A stretch of DNA of 38,432 bases from an uncultured Loktanella sp. (GTDB lineage: Bacteria; Pseudomonadota; Alphaproteobacteria; Rhodobacterales; Rhodobacteraceae), in NCBI GenBank assembly GCA_937132065.1, contig CAKZNT010000073.1, forward strand, positions 1 through 38,432, given 5' to 3'. Every line of letters begins with the position of its first letter. Within the stretch, counting starts at the first letter, position 1. The notes beneath the pieces were generated by a model, which worked only from the letters and a program-made list of their open reading frames with translations, ran no database searches and had not been told where the DNA came from. Made by a program: the position numbers and the translations under genes. Of this stretch, positions 15,319 through 27,100 are shown in pieces.

Positions 15319-17535
15319 ATGAAAGCGTCAGACACCGCTGGTTGTATTATTGCGCACCGTAACGATGGTATGGGTGCGCGCATTATTGCGATGTTGAACG
15401 CCGTGCGTGTCGCAAAGGATTACGACCTTCCCTATTATGTCGGCTGGACGACCCATGGCCGCACCCGTGAAGAGGTCCGTGATCCCTCGTTCATCTTTGA
15501 CCCTGCCTACATCGAAGAAAAGTTCTTTGACGTCGAGATCATGTCCGAGATTTACGAAGATCTGATTGATCTTTCCACGGTGGACGAGCGCCACTGGGAT
15601 GAGGCCAAATTTCGCAAGGCCGCCGCAAAGGGCAAGTCGTTTATGTCGGGCGCCGCGATGGGCGTTACTGTCTTGCCGTGGGAAGACGAGGCTGATGTCA
15701 CCGCCCGCTTGCCTGGCTTTATGGATGAATTCCAGTTCTCTGCCCCCGTGCGCGAGATGGTCACGAAGATCATTGATGTGTTCGCGGGTAAGAAGCTAAC
15801 CGCGTATCACATTCGCCGTGGTGATATTATCCACGACCCGATTGCGTCCAACAAGCTTTGGCCCAACAAGTTCATTCCACGTGAGTTCTATGAGCAGCAT
15901 CTGGCTCTCACGCTGCAAGACCCTGCCGCGCAGGTTTTGTGTTTTTCGGATACACCGATTGAGGTCGAGCGCCTGAAAGAGGCAGACCCCGACCGTGTGA
16001 TGGGTTTCAAGGACTTGCTTGGTGACCGCGAATTCACGACTGGTGCGCGCGATTTCCTCGAGCTTTATGCCATGTCACGCTGCAAGCAAATATTTGGCCC
16101 GCCGTCCTCTGCGTTTTCCCAAACGGCGATGACAATTGGTGGCTGCACGTTGGAAGCGGTGCAAGACGCCCTGCCCGACACCGAGGAAGCCGCAGCGATG
16201 GACCGCATGACGGACCGCCTAGAGGCGAAATCCGATCTGTTCCTGAACATGGGTGACGTTGGCCAATGTCTTCACTTCTTGATCGAGCATCAGGCGGCCA
16301 AGGGCAATTCGAACCGCGCCAAGCGCATCATCCGCGCCTATATGGAAGACGGGCTGGACAAGTCATTTGCCTATCAGTTGCTTTGCGAATTGTCGGTCAC
16401 GGCGGGTGAGTTGGATTACTGCGAGCGCGTGCGCGACCTTGCTTATGCCCGTCCTGTTTATGTTGACGATTCAATGGCCTATGTGAACTGTTATTCGGGC
16501 ATTAACCAGCTTGTGCAGGGGAACTGGGCCGCTGCGCATAACCGTATTCAAAGTGCCGTTTGGTTCCGCCCGCTTGAGCCTGCGACCCATGGCGTGCAAA
16601 ATCTCGCGCTGACGGCGGGTGTATTGACCCCGCAGAATTTCTATCCCTTTGACCCTGATATGGTCCGTCAAAAAGGTGGTGTTTTCCCCAATGGCAAGAA
16701 GGCCTTGGGCGAGTTGAACCAGTTTGTTCCACTTGGCCACAAGGAAGGCGCGCGCATTGATTTCCACCCGTGGGATTTGGTTGTTCGCGATTGGCGCATG
16801 TCGATGGGCAAACGGCTCAACCGTGCCTTTACCAATAAATCCAAGATCGCCAAGACGATCAGCATGCTTGAGCGGTCATTCTCGAAAATCGAGGGCACTG
16901 CCCCGCTGATAAGCGCATTGGGCGTGTTGCAGCGTGGCGCGGGTGATCTGGAGGCCGCGTTGGCGAGCCAGCGCCTTGCGATCGAGTTAGCCCCCGACTC
17001 TGCTATCTATCGCAAGCGGATGTCGGACGTTCTGTTTGAAACCGACAATGCCCAAACGGCGTTAATGCACCTTGAAAAAGCTGCTGAAATCCATGGCGAG
17101 CACCCTGCCTATATGGCTGAAATGGCCCAGCGGTTCTGGAAGGTGAAGCGCCGCGATGAATGTGCCAAATTGCACGACCGCCTGTTCGAGATGGAGCATG
17201 ATTTTGTCGAGATTCATTTGATGAATGCCGACATGTTGCGCCGCGACGAGGGACGGTGGGAAGATGCGCTGACGGCGATCAACCGCGCCCTGACCCTCGC
17301 CCATGGCTCGCAGCGTCTCATGTCCCAGAAGGGCCGTATTCTGATGTTGATGGGCCGCGCTGAAGAGGCGCGTGAGCTATATGAGAACATTGTCGATTGG
17401 GGCCAAGGCACAGAGCACACCCACGTCGAGATTTTGCGCCAGTTCCGCGCCTTGGGTCGCGAAGACATTGCCGAGGGACTTACCAACAGGTCGATCTACG
17501 ACTTTGAATTGGTGAAAGAGATGGCGGGCGATTAA
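15319..17535 (+). CDS. Fucosyltransferase-like glycosyltransferase fused to a TPR-type region
   Basis: This is a 738-residue cytoplasmic protein without signal peptide or membrane segment. The first ~270 residues resemble the alpha-1,2/alpha-1,6/O-fucosyltransferase group. HIRRGD at residues ~164-169 is their nucleotide-sugar motif (HxRRGD), an early GMGARIIAMLNAV matches the G-rich N-terminal element, and QIFGPPSSAFSQTA matches the SS-F motif near the end of the fold. From ~290 on, the sequence is made of helical pairs with TPR spacing (for example SALGVLQRGAGDLEAALASQRLAIELAPDS, split as ALGVLQRGAGDLEAALASQ and RLAIELAPDS), ending about residue 725. A protein or glycan acceptor is not shown by the sequence; TPR fusions in protein O-glycosyltransferases suggest a protein acceptor. 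ATG 15319 is chosen over GTG 15301 because AGGA lies 5 bases before it. Confidence 0.72.
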   Translation: MKASDTAGCIIAHRNDGMGARIIAMLNAVRVAKDYDLPYYVGWTTHGRTREEVRDPSFIFDPAYIEEKFFDVEIMSEIYEDLIDLSTVDERHWDEAKFRKAAAKGKSFMSGAAMGVTVLPWEDEADVTARLPGFMDEFQFSAPVREMVTKIIDVFAGKKLTAYHIRRGDIIHDPIASNKLWPNKFIPREFYEQHLALTLQDPAAQVLCFSDTPIEVERLKEADPDRVMGFKDLLGDREFTTGARDFLELYAMSRCKQIFGPPSSAFSQTAMTIGGCTLEAVQDALPDTEEAAAMDRMTDRLEAKSDLFLNMGDVGQCLHFLIEHQAAKGNSNRAKRIIRAYMEDGLDKSFAYQLLCELSVTAGELDYCERVRDLAYARPVYVDDSMAYVNCYSGINQLVQGNWAAAHNRIQSAVWFRPLEPATHGVQNLALTAGVLTPQNFYPFDPDMVRQKGGVFPNGKKALGELNQFVPLGHKEGARIDFHPWDLVVRDWRMSMGKRLNRAFTNKSKIAKTISMLERSFSKIEGTAPLISALGVLQRGAGDLEAALASQRLAIELAPDSAIYRKRMSDVLFETDNAQTALMHLEKAAEIHGEHPAYMAEMAQRFWKVKRRDECAKLHDRLFEMEHDFVEIHLMNADMLRRDEGRWEDALTAINRALTLAHGSQRLMSQKGRILMLMGRAEEARELYENIVDWGQGTEHTHVEILRQFRALGREDIAEGLTNRSIYDFELVKEMAGD

Positions 17536-17556
17536 GCCGCGCTTACTGATCTGATG

Positions 17557-17594
17557 AAAAGCCCCCGCCCACATGATTGTGCGCGGGGGTTTTT
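17557..17594. terminator. Bidirectional terminator between convergent genes
   Basis: A 7-bp stem (CCCCCGC at 17562-17568 with GCGGGGG at 17583-17589) is flanked by AAAAG on the left and TTTTTG on the right, so it can terminate transcripts from both sides. It lies between the glycosyltransferase stop and the barrel-gene stop at 17596. Confidence 0.85.
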
Positions 17595-17595
17595 G

Positions 17596-20500
17596 TTAGA
17601 ACTTGGCAATCAGATTGATGAACGCGCCCTTGTCGTCGTAGGTCAGGTCCGTCAGGTCATCCGAAAATTGTCCGAAGTTATAGCCCACCCCGATTTTCAG
17701 GTTGTTGCCGAGGTGTTTATAGACCGCCCCGAGCACCCCGATATCGGTTGTGCCAGCCTGATCCAGACCAAGCCCGCGCACTTCGATAAGTGCGTCCCAA
17801 TCATGCACAAGGTGGTAGCGCGCGTTTGCGACTGCCAACCAAGCATTGTTTTGCACGAACGCGGATGCGCCGTCAGGTGCGGTTTGTGCGGAGCGGTATC
17901 CCAGCTTGCCGCCGATGGTCCATGTGCGGCTGATATCGTAAGAAGCGTCGACCGAGAACACGTGGCTACGTTGGCGCGGTCCATCGTCAGCCGTTGCATC
18001 CCGCAACCCGTATAGGTCGTAGAGGTAGCGATACCGCGCCAAGATGTTAAGGCGATCATCCTCAATCGGGCGATAGGCGTAGCCAAGCACCACATCAGCG
18101 TAGTTCCCGTCAAGCAGCGGGCTTTGCTCGGTTTGTGACCGCGCGATGTCAGCGTTAAAGACAAGCCGCTGCACTTCGTCGAGTTTATACTGCGCAGAGG
18201 TAGTCACAAGGAGTGTGTCCGCTGTGACATCCACGCCGTTGGAAACCCCGTCTTCGACACGGTATTCAACCCGCCCCGCAGCACGCAGCTTTTCGTCCTC
18301 ATAGAGCACACCGAAGGACAAAGCCTTGCGATCAAAGTCGTAGAGATCCCCGTCTTGCACCCGTCCAACCTCGAGTGATGAGGTGAACTGAAGCTCGTTG
18401 TTCGCTTGGTAGGTTAGGCCGTAGGCCGACGTGAGCGACTGGTGGCGGCCAAAAATATCGTATGAATTCTCGCCAAAGACGGAGAGTTGATCATTGAGCG
18501 CCTGCGACCCGCCAATGACGATCCGCCCTTTGTCGCGCCCGATCAGGTTGATCCCGTTGAGCGTGCGGCTTGGGTCGATTTCATAGCCAGCGTAGCGTGT
18601 ATTGCCCGCATCGTCGGTATAATTGGCGGCCAGTTTTCCGCCGACCCCATAGCTGCCGTCCGAGATTTCACCGCTGACATCCCAGCCGTTGCCGAACCCG
18701 TATGATCCGCCCAGACCGTAGCGATTGTTTTCGTCAAGTCCGTCAACATCGACGGTCGCTTGTCCAAAGACATAGACACGCGTTGCGTCATTGGGTGACA
18801 GCGTAATTTTGGCGGCCACATCGGTGCGGCTCCCGTTTTCGGTCCCGCCTGTTCGATCCTGATGTTCGACACCGAATGCATAGGAGATGCGCTCGTTTGG
18901 TGTCAGCGTCATTTCAATGAGGCCTGTTGTGTCGTTGCGCCCAACCGCATTTTCGTATGCGTCATAGGCGAGTGTCACGGCGACCCGATCGTTCAGGGCA
19001 ACATCAGCGTAGATGCCCCAGAGTTCTTCGTTGCCAGTTGCCGCCGTTGTTTGCACGTCCAATGACGAGAACCCTTGGGTGCGCCGTTCAAAGTAGCCGC
19101 CAATGGCCCCGTCACCTGCAAGCCCGAGATCGGTCAAGCTGCTGCGCGCCTCGATCTTGAGCGCCTCGCCGCTGGTTCCTGCGGCCGTCACGTCATCGAC
19201 AATGAGACCCCCGTCAGCCGAGAACGTGCTGTCGAAACCCGTTCCTTCGCTTTGTGCGTATTCCGCCCGAATAAAGGTATCCTCTGAGATGCGGAACAGG
19301 ATATCCGCGCCAACGGCCTGATGGTCGGTTGCCCCTGTTTCATCAAGCATGCCCGAGACGCCGAGCCGGAGTTGGTCGCTGGCCCAGACTTCGGCACGGC
19401 CGCCGTAGGCATAGCCGTCCAACTCGCCCGCGCTTGGCCGGTGTTCATATTGTGCTACGAGGACCGCGTCATAGTCGCCACTGCCCCCGTTTGCGAACAA
19501 GCCGCCCTGCCCTGAGGATTGTAGTGGCCGCGTAAGTGACACGACCCCTTGGATGTAGTTGATGTCGTAATCTTGCCCCGCAACCAGCACGCGTGTTTCC
19601 ACGACACGCCCTGTGTTTGCATCACGCAATTGCACCGAAATCGTTTCGGAGGCCGCTGCAATGTCCTGCCGCTCGAGGAAGAAGACAGATCCGCCTGTTC
19701 CAAGGAAGACATCGCGCTGCGGCAGCATGTCGGGTTGGGCTGCATAGCCCATGACCTTTGCGCGCGCCTCGCCATCGCTGGTTTGATCACGGGTTTGCAG
19801 CCCGAATGACAGGCCATAAAGTGACCGCTCGTTGCGCACATAGGTATTGTCGCCGAGGTCGCTTTCGAAATTGCCCCATTGCACAAAATTCCCTTCCCGC
19901 TCAATCCGCAGGAAGATTTTGCCGTCGGTTGGGGTGCGATCTTCGCTGGTGCTGTCGTCTCCATAGGTCGGATAGAGGTCGTCTGGATCGACCCGTAACA
20001 ACAAGGTGCGCGGGTCACGCTCGTCTAATTGCCGGAATATCTGGTCAAGGTCACCCTCGCCCGTATCAACGGACGCCGTGATCCGTGTGCCGTTCTCAGT
20101 TTTACCGTCCGCGTAGAATGCGATCCGCCCCGTCTCGTAGGATGATCTGTCGCCGGTTAGTCCGTCGATCTTTTGCCCGAAGGTCAGGTCAGCCGTCCCG
20201 ACAGTGAACCACTCGGAGCGTGGGATTGTGACATCGCGGGTCATTTTCACCGCTTGCCCCGGTCCTGTCACGGAGACGTCAACGCCGTAGTCACCCGCTG
20301 GCAAAATTCGCTGGAGGATAAAGCCGCCATCGCGGTCTGCTTTCACCACCTCCCCCAAGGCCACAACGCGTGCGCCTGAAACAACGTCGCTACCGCGCAC
20401 CGTGATCGCGCCGCCGTTGACGGGAATGCGCCGCCGCGCGGTGCTATCTGCGCCGTCCTCGACGTTATCAATGCGCCCGCGCGCGTTTGCCGCGCTCAGG

Positions 20501-21126
20501 TGCAATGGCTTGGTTTCATCGAACCGCCCTTGGGCGTCATAGACGCGGTGCACGACTGCAATGTTTTCGCCCTCGGGCACTTGGATGCTGATTTGCCCGT
20601 TGGGCGAGATGTCAGCGACCGAAACGGTGCGTGCCCCGCCGCGTGCGCCAAGGTCTATGACGCGCACCTCTGCGCGCGTCACATACGCGGGGTAGTTGAG
20701 TGCCGATTGCAGAGTGACCGTTTCGCCTGCTGTGTAGCGCGCCGCGTTGCCGACCGCCTCGATGTCGAGCCGTGGGATCGCGCCGAGCCCGTCGAACGTG
20801 ACCTGCACGTCAGCGTTGGCAAGCGCCACATCGGTGCGCCGCACTGCCTTTGCAATCGGGCTAGCGGATGTTGTGTCACCCGCAATTGCATCGCCATTGA
20901 TTGAAATCACAAACCCTTGCGGCCCGTCCACATTCGCGGGTGTCGCAGTTTCGGTGTTGGCCCCCACAGGAATGCGCACCGCGCTGCCCGCGTTTGCAGG
21001 CTCGCACCCGCTTGGCAGCACCGTGAAATCTGCGCCGCAGTTTTCTTGTGCCGTTGCAGCCGCCCCGATCAGGGAAATGGCAGTTGCGCCCAGTAGTCGC
21101 GCAAGTGTTGCGTTCGATTTAATCAT
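17596..21126 (-). CDS. Large outer membrane beta-barrel protein, partner of the DUF11 giant
   Basis: This 1,176-residue predicted outer-membrane protein has a signal peptide of ~27 residues ending AATA-QE. Residues ~30-320 look like Ig-type or macroglobulin-type beta domains (GGAITVRGSDVVSGARVVALGEV; LPAGDYGVDVSVTGPG). A conserved-looking block at ~330-530 has FVQWGNFESDLGDNTY, then SVFFLERQDI and AGQDYDINYIQG. A similar DY-I-Y-G-x-V-L-PL pattern occurs in SprA-like and other large outer-membrane proteins (from memory). From ~560 to the end, alternating strands and short turns form a barrel, and the chain ends in Phe (LIAKF), the BAM targeting signal. No TonB box or classic plug is evident. 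It begins 11 bases after the giant gene's stop, with AAGGAA at that stop as ribosome site. Function is not known; surface display of the giant is an inference from the operon. Confidence 0.7.
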   Translation of the reverse strand: MIKSNATLARLLGATAISLIGAAATAQENCGADFTVLPSGCEPANAGSAVRIPVGANTETATPANVDGPQGFVISINGDAIAGDTTSASPIAKAVRRTDVALANADVQVTFDGLGAIPRLDIEAVGNAARYTAGETVTLQSALNYPAYVTRAEVRVIDLGARGGARTVSVADISPNGQISIQVPEGENIAVVHRVYDAQGRFDETKPLHLSAANARGRIDNVEDGADSTARRRIPVNGGAITVRGSDVVSGARVVALGEVVKADRDGGFILQRILPAGDYGVDVSVTGPGQAVKMTRDVTIPRSEWFTVGTADLTFGQKIDGLTGDRSSYETGRIAFYADGKTENGTRITASVDTGEGDLDQIFRQLDERDPRTLLLRVDPDDLYPTYGDDSTSEDRTPTDGKIFLRIEREGNFVQWGNFESDLGDNTYVRNERSLYGLSFGLQTRDQTSDGEARAKVMGYAAQPDMLPQRDVFLGTGGSVFFLERQDIAAASETISVQLRDANTGRVVETRVLVAGQDYDINYIQGVVSLTRPLQSSGQGGLFANGGSGDYDAVLVAQYEHRPSAGELDGYAYGGRAEVWASDQLRLGVSGMLDETGATDHQAVGADILFRISEDTFIRAEYAQSEGTGFDSTFSADGGLIVDDVTAAGTSGEALKIEARSSLTDLGLAGDGAIGGYFERRTQGFSSLDVQTTAATGNEELWGIYADVALNDRVAVTLAYDAYENAVGRNDTTGLIEMTLTPNERISYAFGVEHQDRTGGTENGSRTDVAAKITLSPNDATRVYVFGQATVDVDGLDENNRYGLGGSYGFGNGWDVSGEISDGSYGVGGKLAANYTDDAGNTRYAGYEIDPSRTLNGINLIGRDKGRIVIGGSQALNDQLSVFGENSYDIFGRHQSLTSAYGLTYQANNELQFTSSLEVGRVQDGDLYDFDRKALSFGVLYEDEKLRAAGRVEYRVEDGVSNGVDVTADTLLVTTSAQYKLDEVQRLVFNADIARSQTEQSPLLDGNYADVVLGYAYRPIEDDRLNILARYRYLYDLYGLRDATADDGPRQRSHVFSVDASYDISRTWTIGGKLGYRSAQTAPDGASAFVQNNAWLAVANARYHLVHDWDALIEVRGLGLDQAGTTDIGVLGAVYKHLGNNLKIGVGYNFGQFSDDLTDLTYDDKGAFINLIAKF

Positions 21127-21137
21127 TATACCATTCC

Positions 21138-24100
21138 TTACTGCAACTGCCGGATTGTGCGTTCAATCAACAGGCGATAGCGCCCGTTGTCACGCCAGCG
21201 ATTGCGCACCAATTCTTCGACCGCGTCGAGGCGGTTACGTGCCAAGGCGCGCCCTTCCCCGTTCATGTAATAGCTCAACCGAAGCACGGACGGCACATCG
21301 CGCAGTTGCCGCACCAAGCTATCAACCCCAGCAACCAGCGCCGCAGTTGGTGACGCGGTTCCTGTCTGGAACGCAGATGCCATCAGGTCGATATCCACAA
21401 CATTCGAAATCGCCGCGCCAAAGTTCAGCTTTGCCACCGTGCCTGCCGTCACCCGCACAACCCGTGGGTTTTCTGTGGTGACGCGGTAACCGGTCGGCAG
21501 CGAGCGCTCGTCCAGTTTTAGCGTGAAGTTGGACCCGATGGCTGCTGGCAATTCCGCACATGGCACTGAGAAGCGACCGTATTCATCTGTTGTGATGATT
21601 GTGCCGTTGACCGTGGCCAGCCGCACATTTGCCAAGCCGGGCTCGAACGGCGATCCGCTATCAACTTCTGGGATTGGAGAGAGCTTACCGCCCTTGCCGC
21701 CCGCATAGGTTTGGTCCGTCACGGCGCTTTTGTCGGGCGCGACCGCGCCGTCTTGGTAGCCGTTCATGTTCCGGTCATCGAACACGCGCCCGATGATATC
21801 GCTACATTCAAAGACGGCTTCCGGACGGCGCGTCACAGTCGCAGTCGCAACATTTGTGATTACGTTTCCATCGGCGTCGATCATGTAAGCCCGGTTCACC
21901 ATTTCGCCCCGCTCACCCACAACCCGTGCATCAAAGGTGATCGTCACAACTTCGCGTGGTGCGAGTGAAACGCCAGACCACCGAAGCTGCCTGCCCGTCA
22001 CACTAGGCGCGGGTGTTTGTGACCCGTTATAGCGCGCCGTGTCAGGCGTGTAGATCACCCCTGCTGGCATGTCATCGATAATGGTCAGGTTGGACTCTGC
22101 GGTGTCCAATCTGTTTTCGAAGGTCAGCGTATAGGTCACGGTTGTGCCAAGCATCACATCAGACGGCGTCGCAGTTTTGGTCGCGACGATATCTTGATCC
22201 GCTGTTCCAATGATTGCAACCGAGGCCATGATACCCGCAGTCATCCGATCGGACGTCGCCACGACTGTGTTCAGCCCCTCGGGGTGGTTTGAGCCAGAGG
22301 TATCGTAGGTCACTGTTAGTGTGATGACCCCTTCGTCACCTGGCAGCAAGTGAACGTCAGACGTGACAAGATTGGTTTCGCTGATCCCGTTGTAGGTCGG
22401 GTTGGCCCCGCCCGTTCCTGCAAAACCGCTCGCGATCACTGTTTGTGAACCCGAAAGCCTTGCCGGTTGCACGAACGGTGCGAGATCATCGAGGATCACC
22501 AGATCGCGCTGGCTGACGTTGCCAGTATTCTGAACCGTGATTGTAAACACGACTTCAAAGAGGTCGGTTCCGATCCGCACTGGCACGTCGGCCTCTTTGC
22601 TGATTTCCATGGCCGAGAATTGCTCGATCGGGAACTCGGTTGGATCATCCAAGGTATTCCCGTCAGTGTCGTCGCCGTCATCGGACACACCCACAAGCGG
22701 AACGCCCGATGGCGCAACAACACTTGCGGTCGCGGTGTTTGCAATCCCGCCTGTGTCGATGTCGTCTTGGGTCAAGGTATAAGCCACGGTAAATACCAGT
22801 GTTTCACCCACCATGACTTCTGTATCAGATGCCCCTTGCGTCAGGGTGATGCTGTCAGGTGTCAGCACAGTTCCATCTGCGTTAGTCATCGTGTCGTCGA
22901 GCACCAAGTCAGTCAGCGTGACGTTCCCGTTGTTGTTGACGGCGATTTCAAAGGTGACCACTTCGCCCGCAAGCACGGGCGTGCTCGCATCTGCGCGCGG
23001 CTGCACGGTTTTCACAACTTCAAAATCAGGGCTGGCTGTAATGGCCAGCACCGTCTCGTCATCAACCGTGTTTCCGTCGTTGTCGATACCGTTGTCGGAC
23101 CTGTCCGTGACATTGCGCCCGCTTGGCGGTGTGCCCGTTGCAGTTGCCGTGTTGATCAGGCCACCCGCATCCACATCAGCTTGCGCCAATGTATAGCTTA
23201 CGGTCCAAGTCCAGATGTCGTTTGGCAACATTTCTGTCGCCCCGCCAACTGGTGACGTCTGCGTGATGCTCGTGATGTCTGCGGTGACGTCTGTTCCGTC
23301 AGCCCGCCGCATTTCGTCTGCGATCACAAGATCGGTCAGTGTTACATTCCCGATGTTTGTCGCTGCAATCTGGAATGTCACGACATCCCCTGCAACAGCC
23401 CCACCTGTCAGGATCGTTTTGACAACATTAAGCGCTGGCCCCGCAACAAGCGGCACTTCGGTTTCGTCGCTTGTTGTGTTTCCGTCAGTGTCATTGCCGT
23501 CATCGGATTGATCCGTCACTGGTGTTCTAAATGGATCAGTGGCGCGCACGGAAACCGTGTTATTGAACCCGCCCGCATCTATGTCGGCCTGATCAATCGT
23601 CTTGAAGCCCTGATAGAGCCAGGTTTCCGTAACATCCAGTTGCCCGTCAGCATCGCTATCGCCACTTACGTAGGTGAAATCGGATGTCAGCGCCGTGGCC
23701 GTCTGGTTGCGCAGGCTCATTGTGTCAGTGATCCCCGTGATATCGAGCGAGACATCACCTGTGTTCTCGACATAGAGGTCAAACAAGACCCGGCTTCCGA
23801 CGACAGTTCCCTGGACGTTAGCGATTTTCGTTGCCTCAAGTGATGGCATCGCTGGCTGGCTCGGGATTACCGAGCGTGCCGTGACTTCTTCGATCGGGTT
23901 GAACGGATCACGCCCGATAACAGCCGCAACATTGACGATTTCGCCAGCGTCGACATCCGCTTGTGTCACCACATATGACAACGCACATTCGTCCGAAACC
24001 GCCCCGACATCGAGGCGCGGCACACGGCAGGTAAATGTCGGATCCGCAATTTCATCGGTAATATCCAGATCAAACAGCGTAACGTTGCCAGTGTTTTCCA

Positions 24101-27100
24101 AGGTGAACACATAGGTCACAGCAGAGCCAACTGGCCCGAATGGCTGCGGATTGCCAACCTTTGTCATCACAAGTGCTGGCGCGGCTGCGGGCACGTCAAG
24201 AACAAGCTCTGTTTCGCTCCCAACAGCGGTCCCGTTTGGCGTCAGCCCCCTCGCAGCCGCTGTATTCACCAACTCGCCTGCGTCAATATCAGCCTGCTTG
24301 ACAGTGTATGTGCCAGAACAGGTTTCAACTGCGCCAGTGGCAAGCACTGGAATAGCGCAGCTCATCGTTGGAATGAGCGGATCGGTCGCACGCACGTTTG
24401 TCAGCGTTTGGTTACCGTCATTGCTGAGCGTCAGCGTATAGGTCAACACCTGTCCGACCCCCGTGATCGGCAATGTCTGCGCCGACTTTACGATGTTCAA
24501 CGCAGGCAGCGCATTGGATGGCGTGGTCACCGTGTCCGGATCAGAGATCACTGGCGTATCATCAGCCCCGAAGTGTGTCTGCGCGTAGGCCTCGTTAAAG
24601 ACCTCACCCGCGTCGAGGTCTTCTTGCGTAACCGCATATGTCCCCTCGCATGTCACGCTCTCGGTCGGGCGCAATCCTGGATCGGCGCTGGTGCTTGTAA
24701 AGCAGACCAACGGGGATGCTAACCTTGCGTCCTCGACAACGACGTCATTCACAAACGAGATTGTGCCGTCATTGGTCACTGTGAATTCATAGACCAGCAA
24801 ATCGCCAACAGTATCGAAGGTATCCCCTGCGATTGGTGTGCCATCTGCACGCGTTGCGCGGCTCAAGGTCTTTTCAATCGACAGCAATGGCTCGCCGTCC
24901 GCGGGAACTGTCTCCGTCACAATCGGGGCGCTTACGCTACCAGATGTTGCACGTGCTGCATTGGTGACGGACGTCAACCGAACATCAGTTTCAGTGACCG
25001 TATAATCAGCCGTGCAGGTAATGCTTTGCGTTGGTAGCAAGCCAGCCGCAGGCAAAGCCGGACAGTTCACATTCGCGATCCGGTTGTCAGCAACAGTGAT
25101 CGGGTCTGTCAGGGTCAGGTTGCCAGTGTTGGTCACCACATAGGTGTAGCCCACAACCGCGTTGGTCACGAAGTATTCCGACCGCAGGTCAGTATAGACA
25201 GTCCCATCTACAGTGATCGTCGCCCCCGTTTTGACAGTTGCCAAAGCAGGCCGTTGCAAAGCAGGAACTGTCTCAGTCGCCTGAGCACTCGAGACTGAAC
25301 CAGCATTTGCTTGAGCCACGTTGTCCACCTTGCCTGCATCGATGTCCGCTTGCGTGACTGTGTATTGGCCTTCGCAAGAAAGCGTCGCGTTTGGTGCAAG
25401 TGGCGGTGCTGCGCAGATGATCGTGCCGCCAGCATCGGTAATCAACGGGTCGGAAATCCCGACCTGCTCCGTGATCGTCACATTGCCCGTATTCGTGACA
25501 ACAAAGCCATAGGTCAAGACGTTCCCAACAGCGTTAAAGGTAGGCCCGCCAGCCGTCAGCGACTTCACCAATGCGATAGAAGGCGCTGGTGCGATTGTGA
25601 GGGTTACGGGTGTGTTTGTGGCGTCGGTGACGGGTGTGCCTGTGGGGGGTGTGCCTGTCGCGCGCGCGCTGTTTTCGATGCCGCCCGCGTCGATATCCGC
25701 TTGTGTCAGCACATAGCTCGCACGGTAGGTCGCAACCTCCCCGACCTGCAAATCACCCGCAGACGATCCAAGGGTCGCGCGCAAGAAGCCCGGCCCCCCG
25801 CTCAACGTCAGCGCGGTTCCATCCGCCCGCTTGAGACCCTCATCGCTCACCGTCAGATCCGACAGGCTCACGTTGCCTGTGTTCTCGACATCAATCTCGA
25901 AGCGCACCGTCGATCCAACCGTCACAGGACCATCCGTGATCCGCTTGCTTGTCTCAAGCGACGGATCCGCCGCAATCAGCACAACCGTTGGCGCAGACCC
26001 CGCGCCCGCGCTGTTATTGGACAGATCAGACACATCCGTGTCACCCGGAGATGTCCCCGTCGCACGCACAGAGTTGACGATCCCGCCCGCGTCGATATCA
26101 GCCTGCGTCAGCACATGGCTCACAAGATATGTCCAGGTCTCCCCAACATCCAACTGACCCGCAAGACCCGCGTCACCACTGTCATAAACCGCAACAGGGT
26201 TCGGGCTGATGGCCGTGTTATCAACACGCTTGAGCGTATCAACAAGCGTCACATCAGACAGTGTCACATTCCCGGTGTTCTCAACGCTCACCGTAAAATC
26301 AACCGACGTCCCAACGCCCGGGTTCGCACCAAGCGCCGCGGCAAGTTTCACCGTCTCGAGTGCGGGCGCCTCGGCCGCAACACTCACAACTTCATCCGCT
26401 GTCGCAGGCACGGGCGTCGCCGCCCCTGCCGGCGGCGTGCCCGTCGCCGTCACCGTGTTCGTCAGGTCAACGCCCGCATCAATATCCGCCTGCGTCACGA
26501 CATAACTTGCGCTCCGCGTCTCTTGTGCACCCGGCTCAAGAACCGCAATCACGTTATTGGCAATCACCAGACCCGTCGTGCCGCCCGCATGCCTATGCGC
26601 ATCGCTTAGCGTCACATCCGTCAAGCGCGTATTGCCCGCGTTCGTCACAACATAAGTATAGGTCACCGTCTGACCCGCAACCACGTCACTCACGTCATCC
26701 GCAACCTTGCTTACCGTCAGCTCGGGCGCCCGCGTCGCCGCAATCGTCAGGTCATCCGTCGCCGTCAAAGGCGCACCACCCAAAGGATTGGCCACAGACA
26801 CATCAACCGTATTCGTCACCGATCCCGCATCAACGTCATCCTGCGTCGTCGTATAAACCGCGCTACAGGTCAGCGTCCCGTTTGGCGCCAATCCACCCGC
26901 AGGCATAGCCGCACAGCTCACCGCATTAGGCGCAACAATCTTGTCGTCAACAACCACAGGCGCAGCCGTCAGCGTGATGTTCCCCGTGTTCGTCACAACA
27001 TATGTATAGGTGATCGCAACATCAGGCGCGGTGAACCCGGCAACACTTGCCGTCTTCTCGACACCAACCGAAGGCGCGCGCACTGGTCCGAACACCTCAA

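Noticed and set aside
25311..26609. Long plus-strand frame (432 codons) opposite the giant gene
   Set aside because: It is Arg/His/Cys-rich, has no domain and follows the repeat period of the minus-strand gene; it is a shadow of biased codon use.
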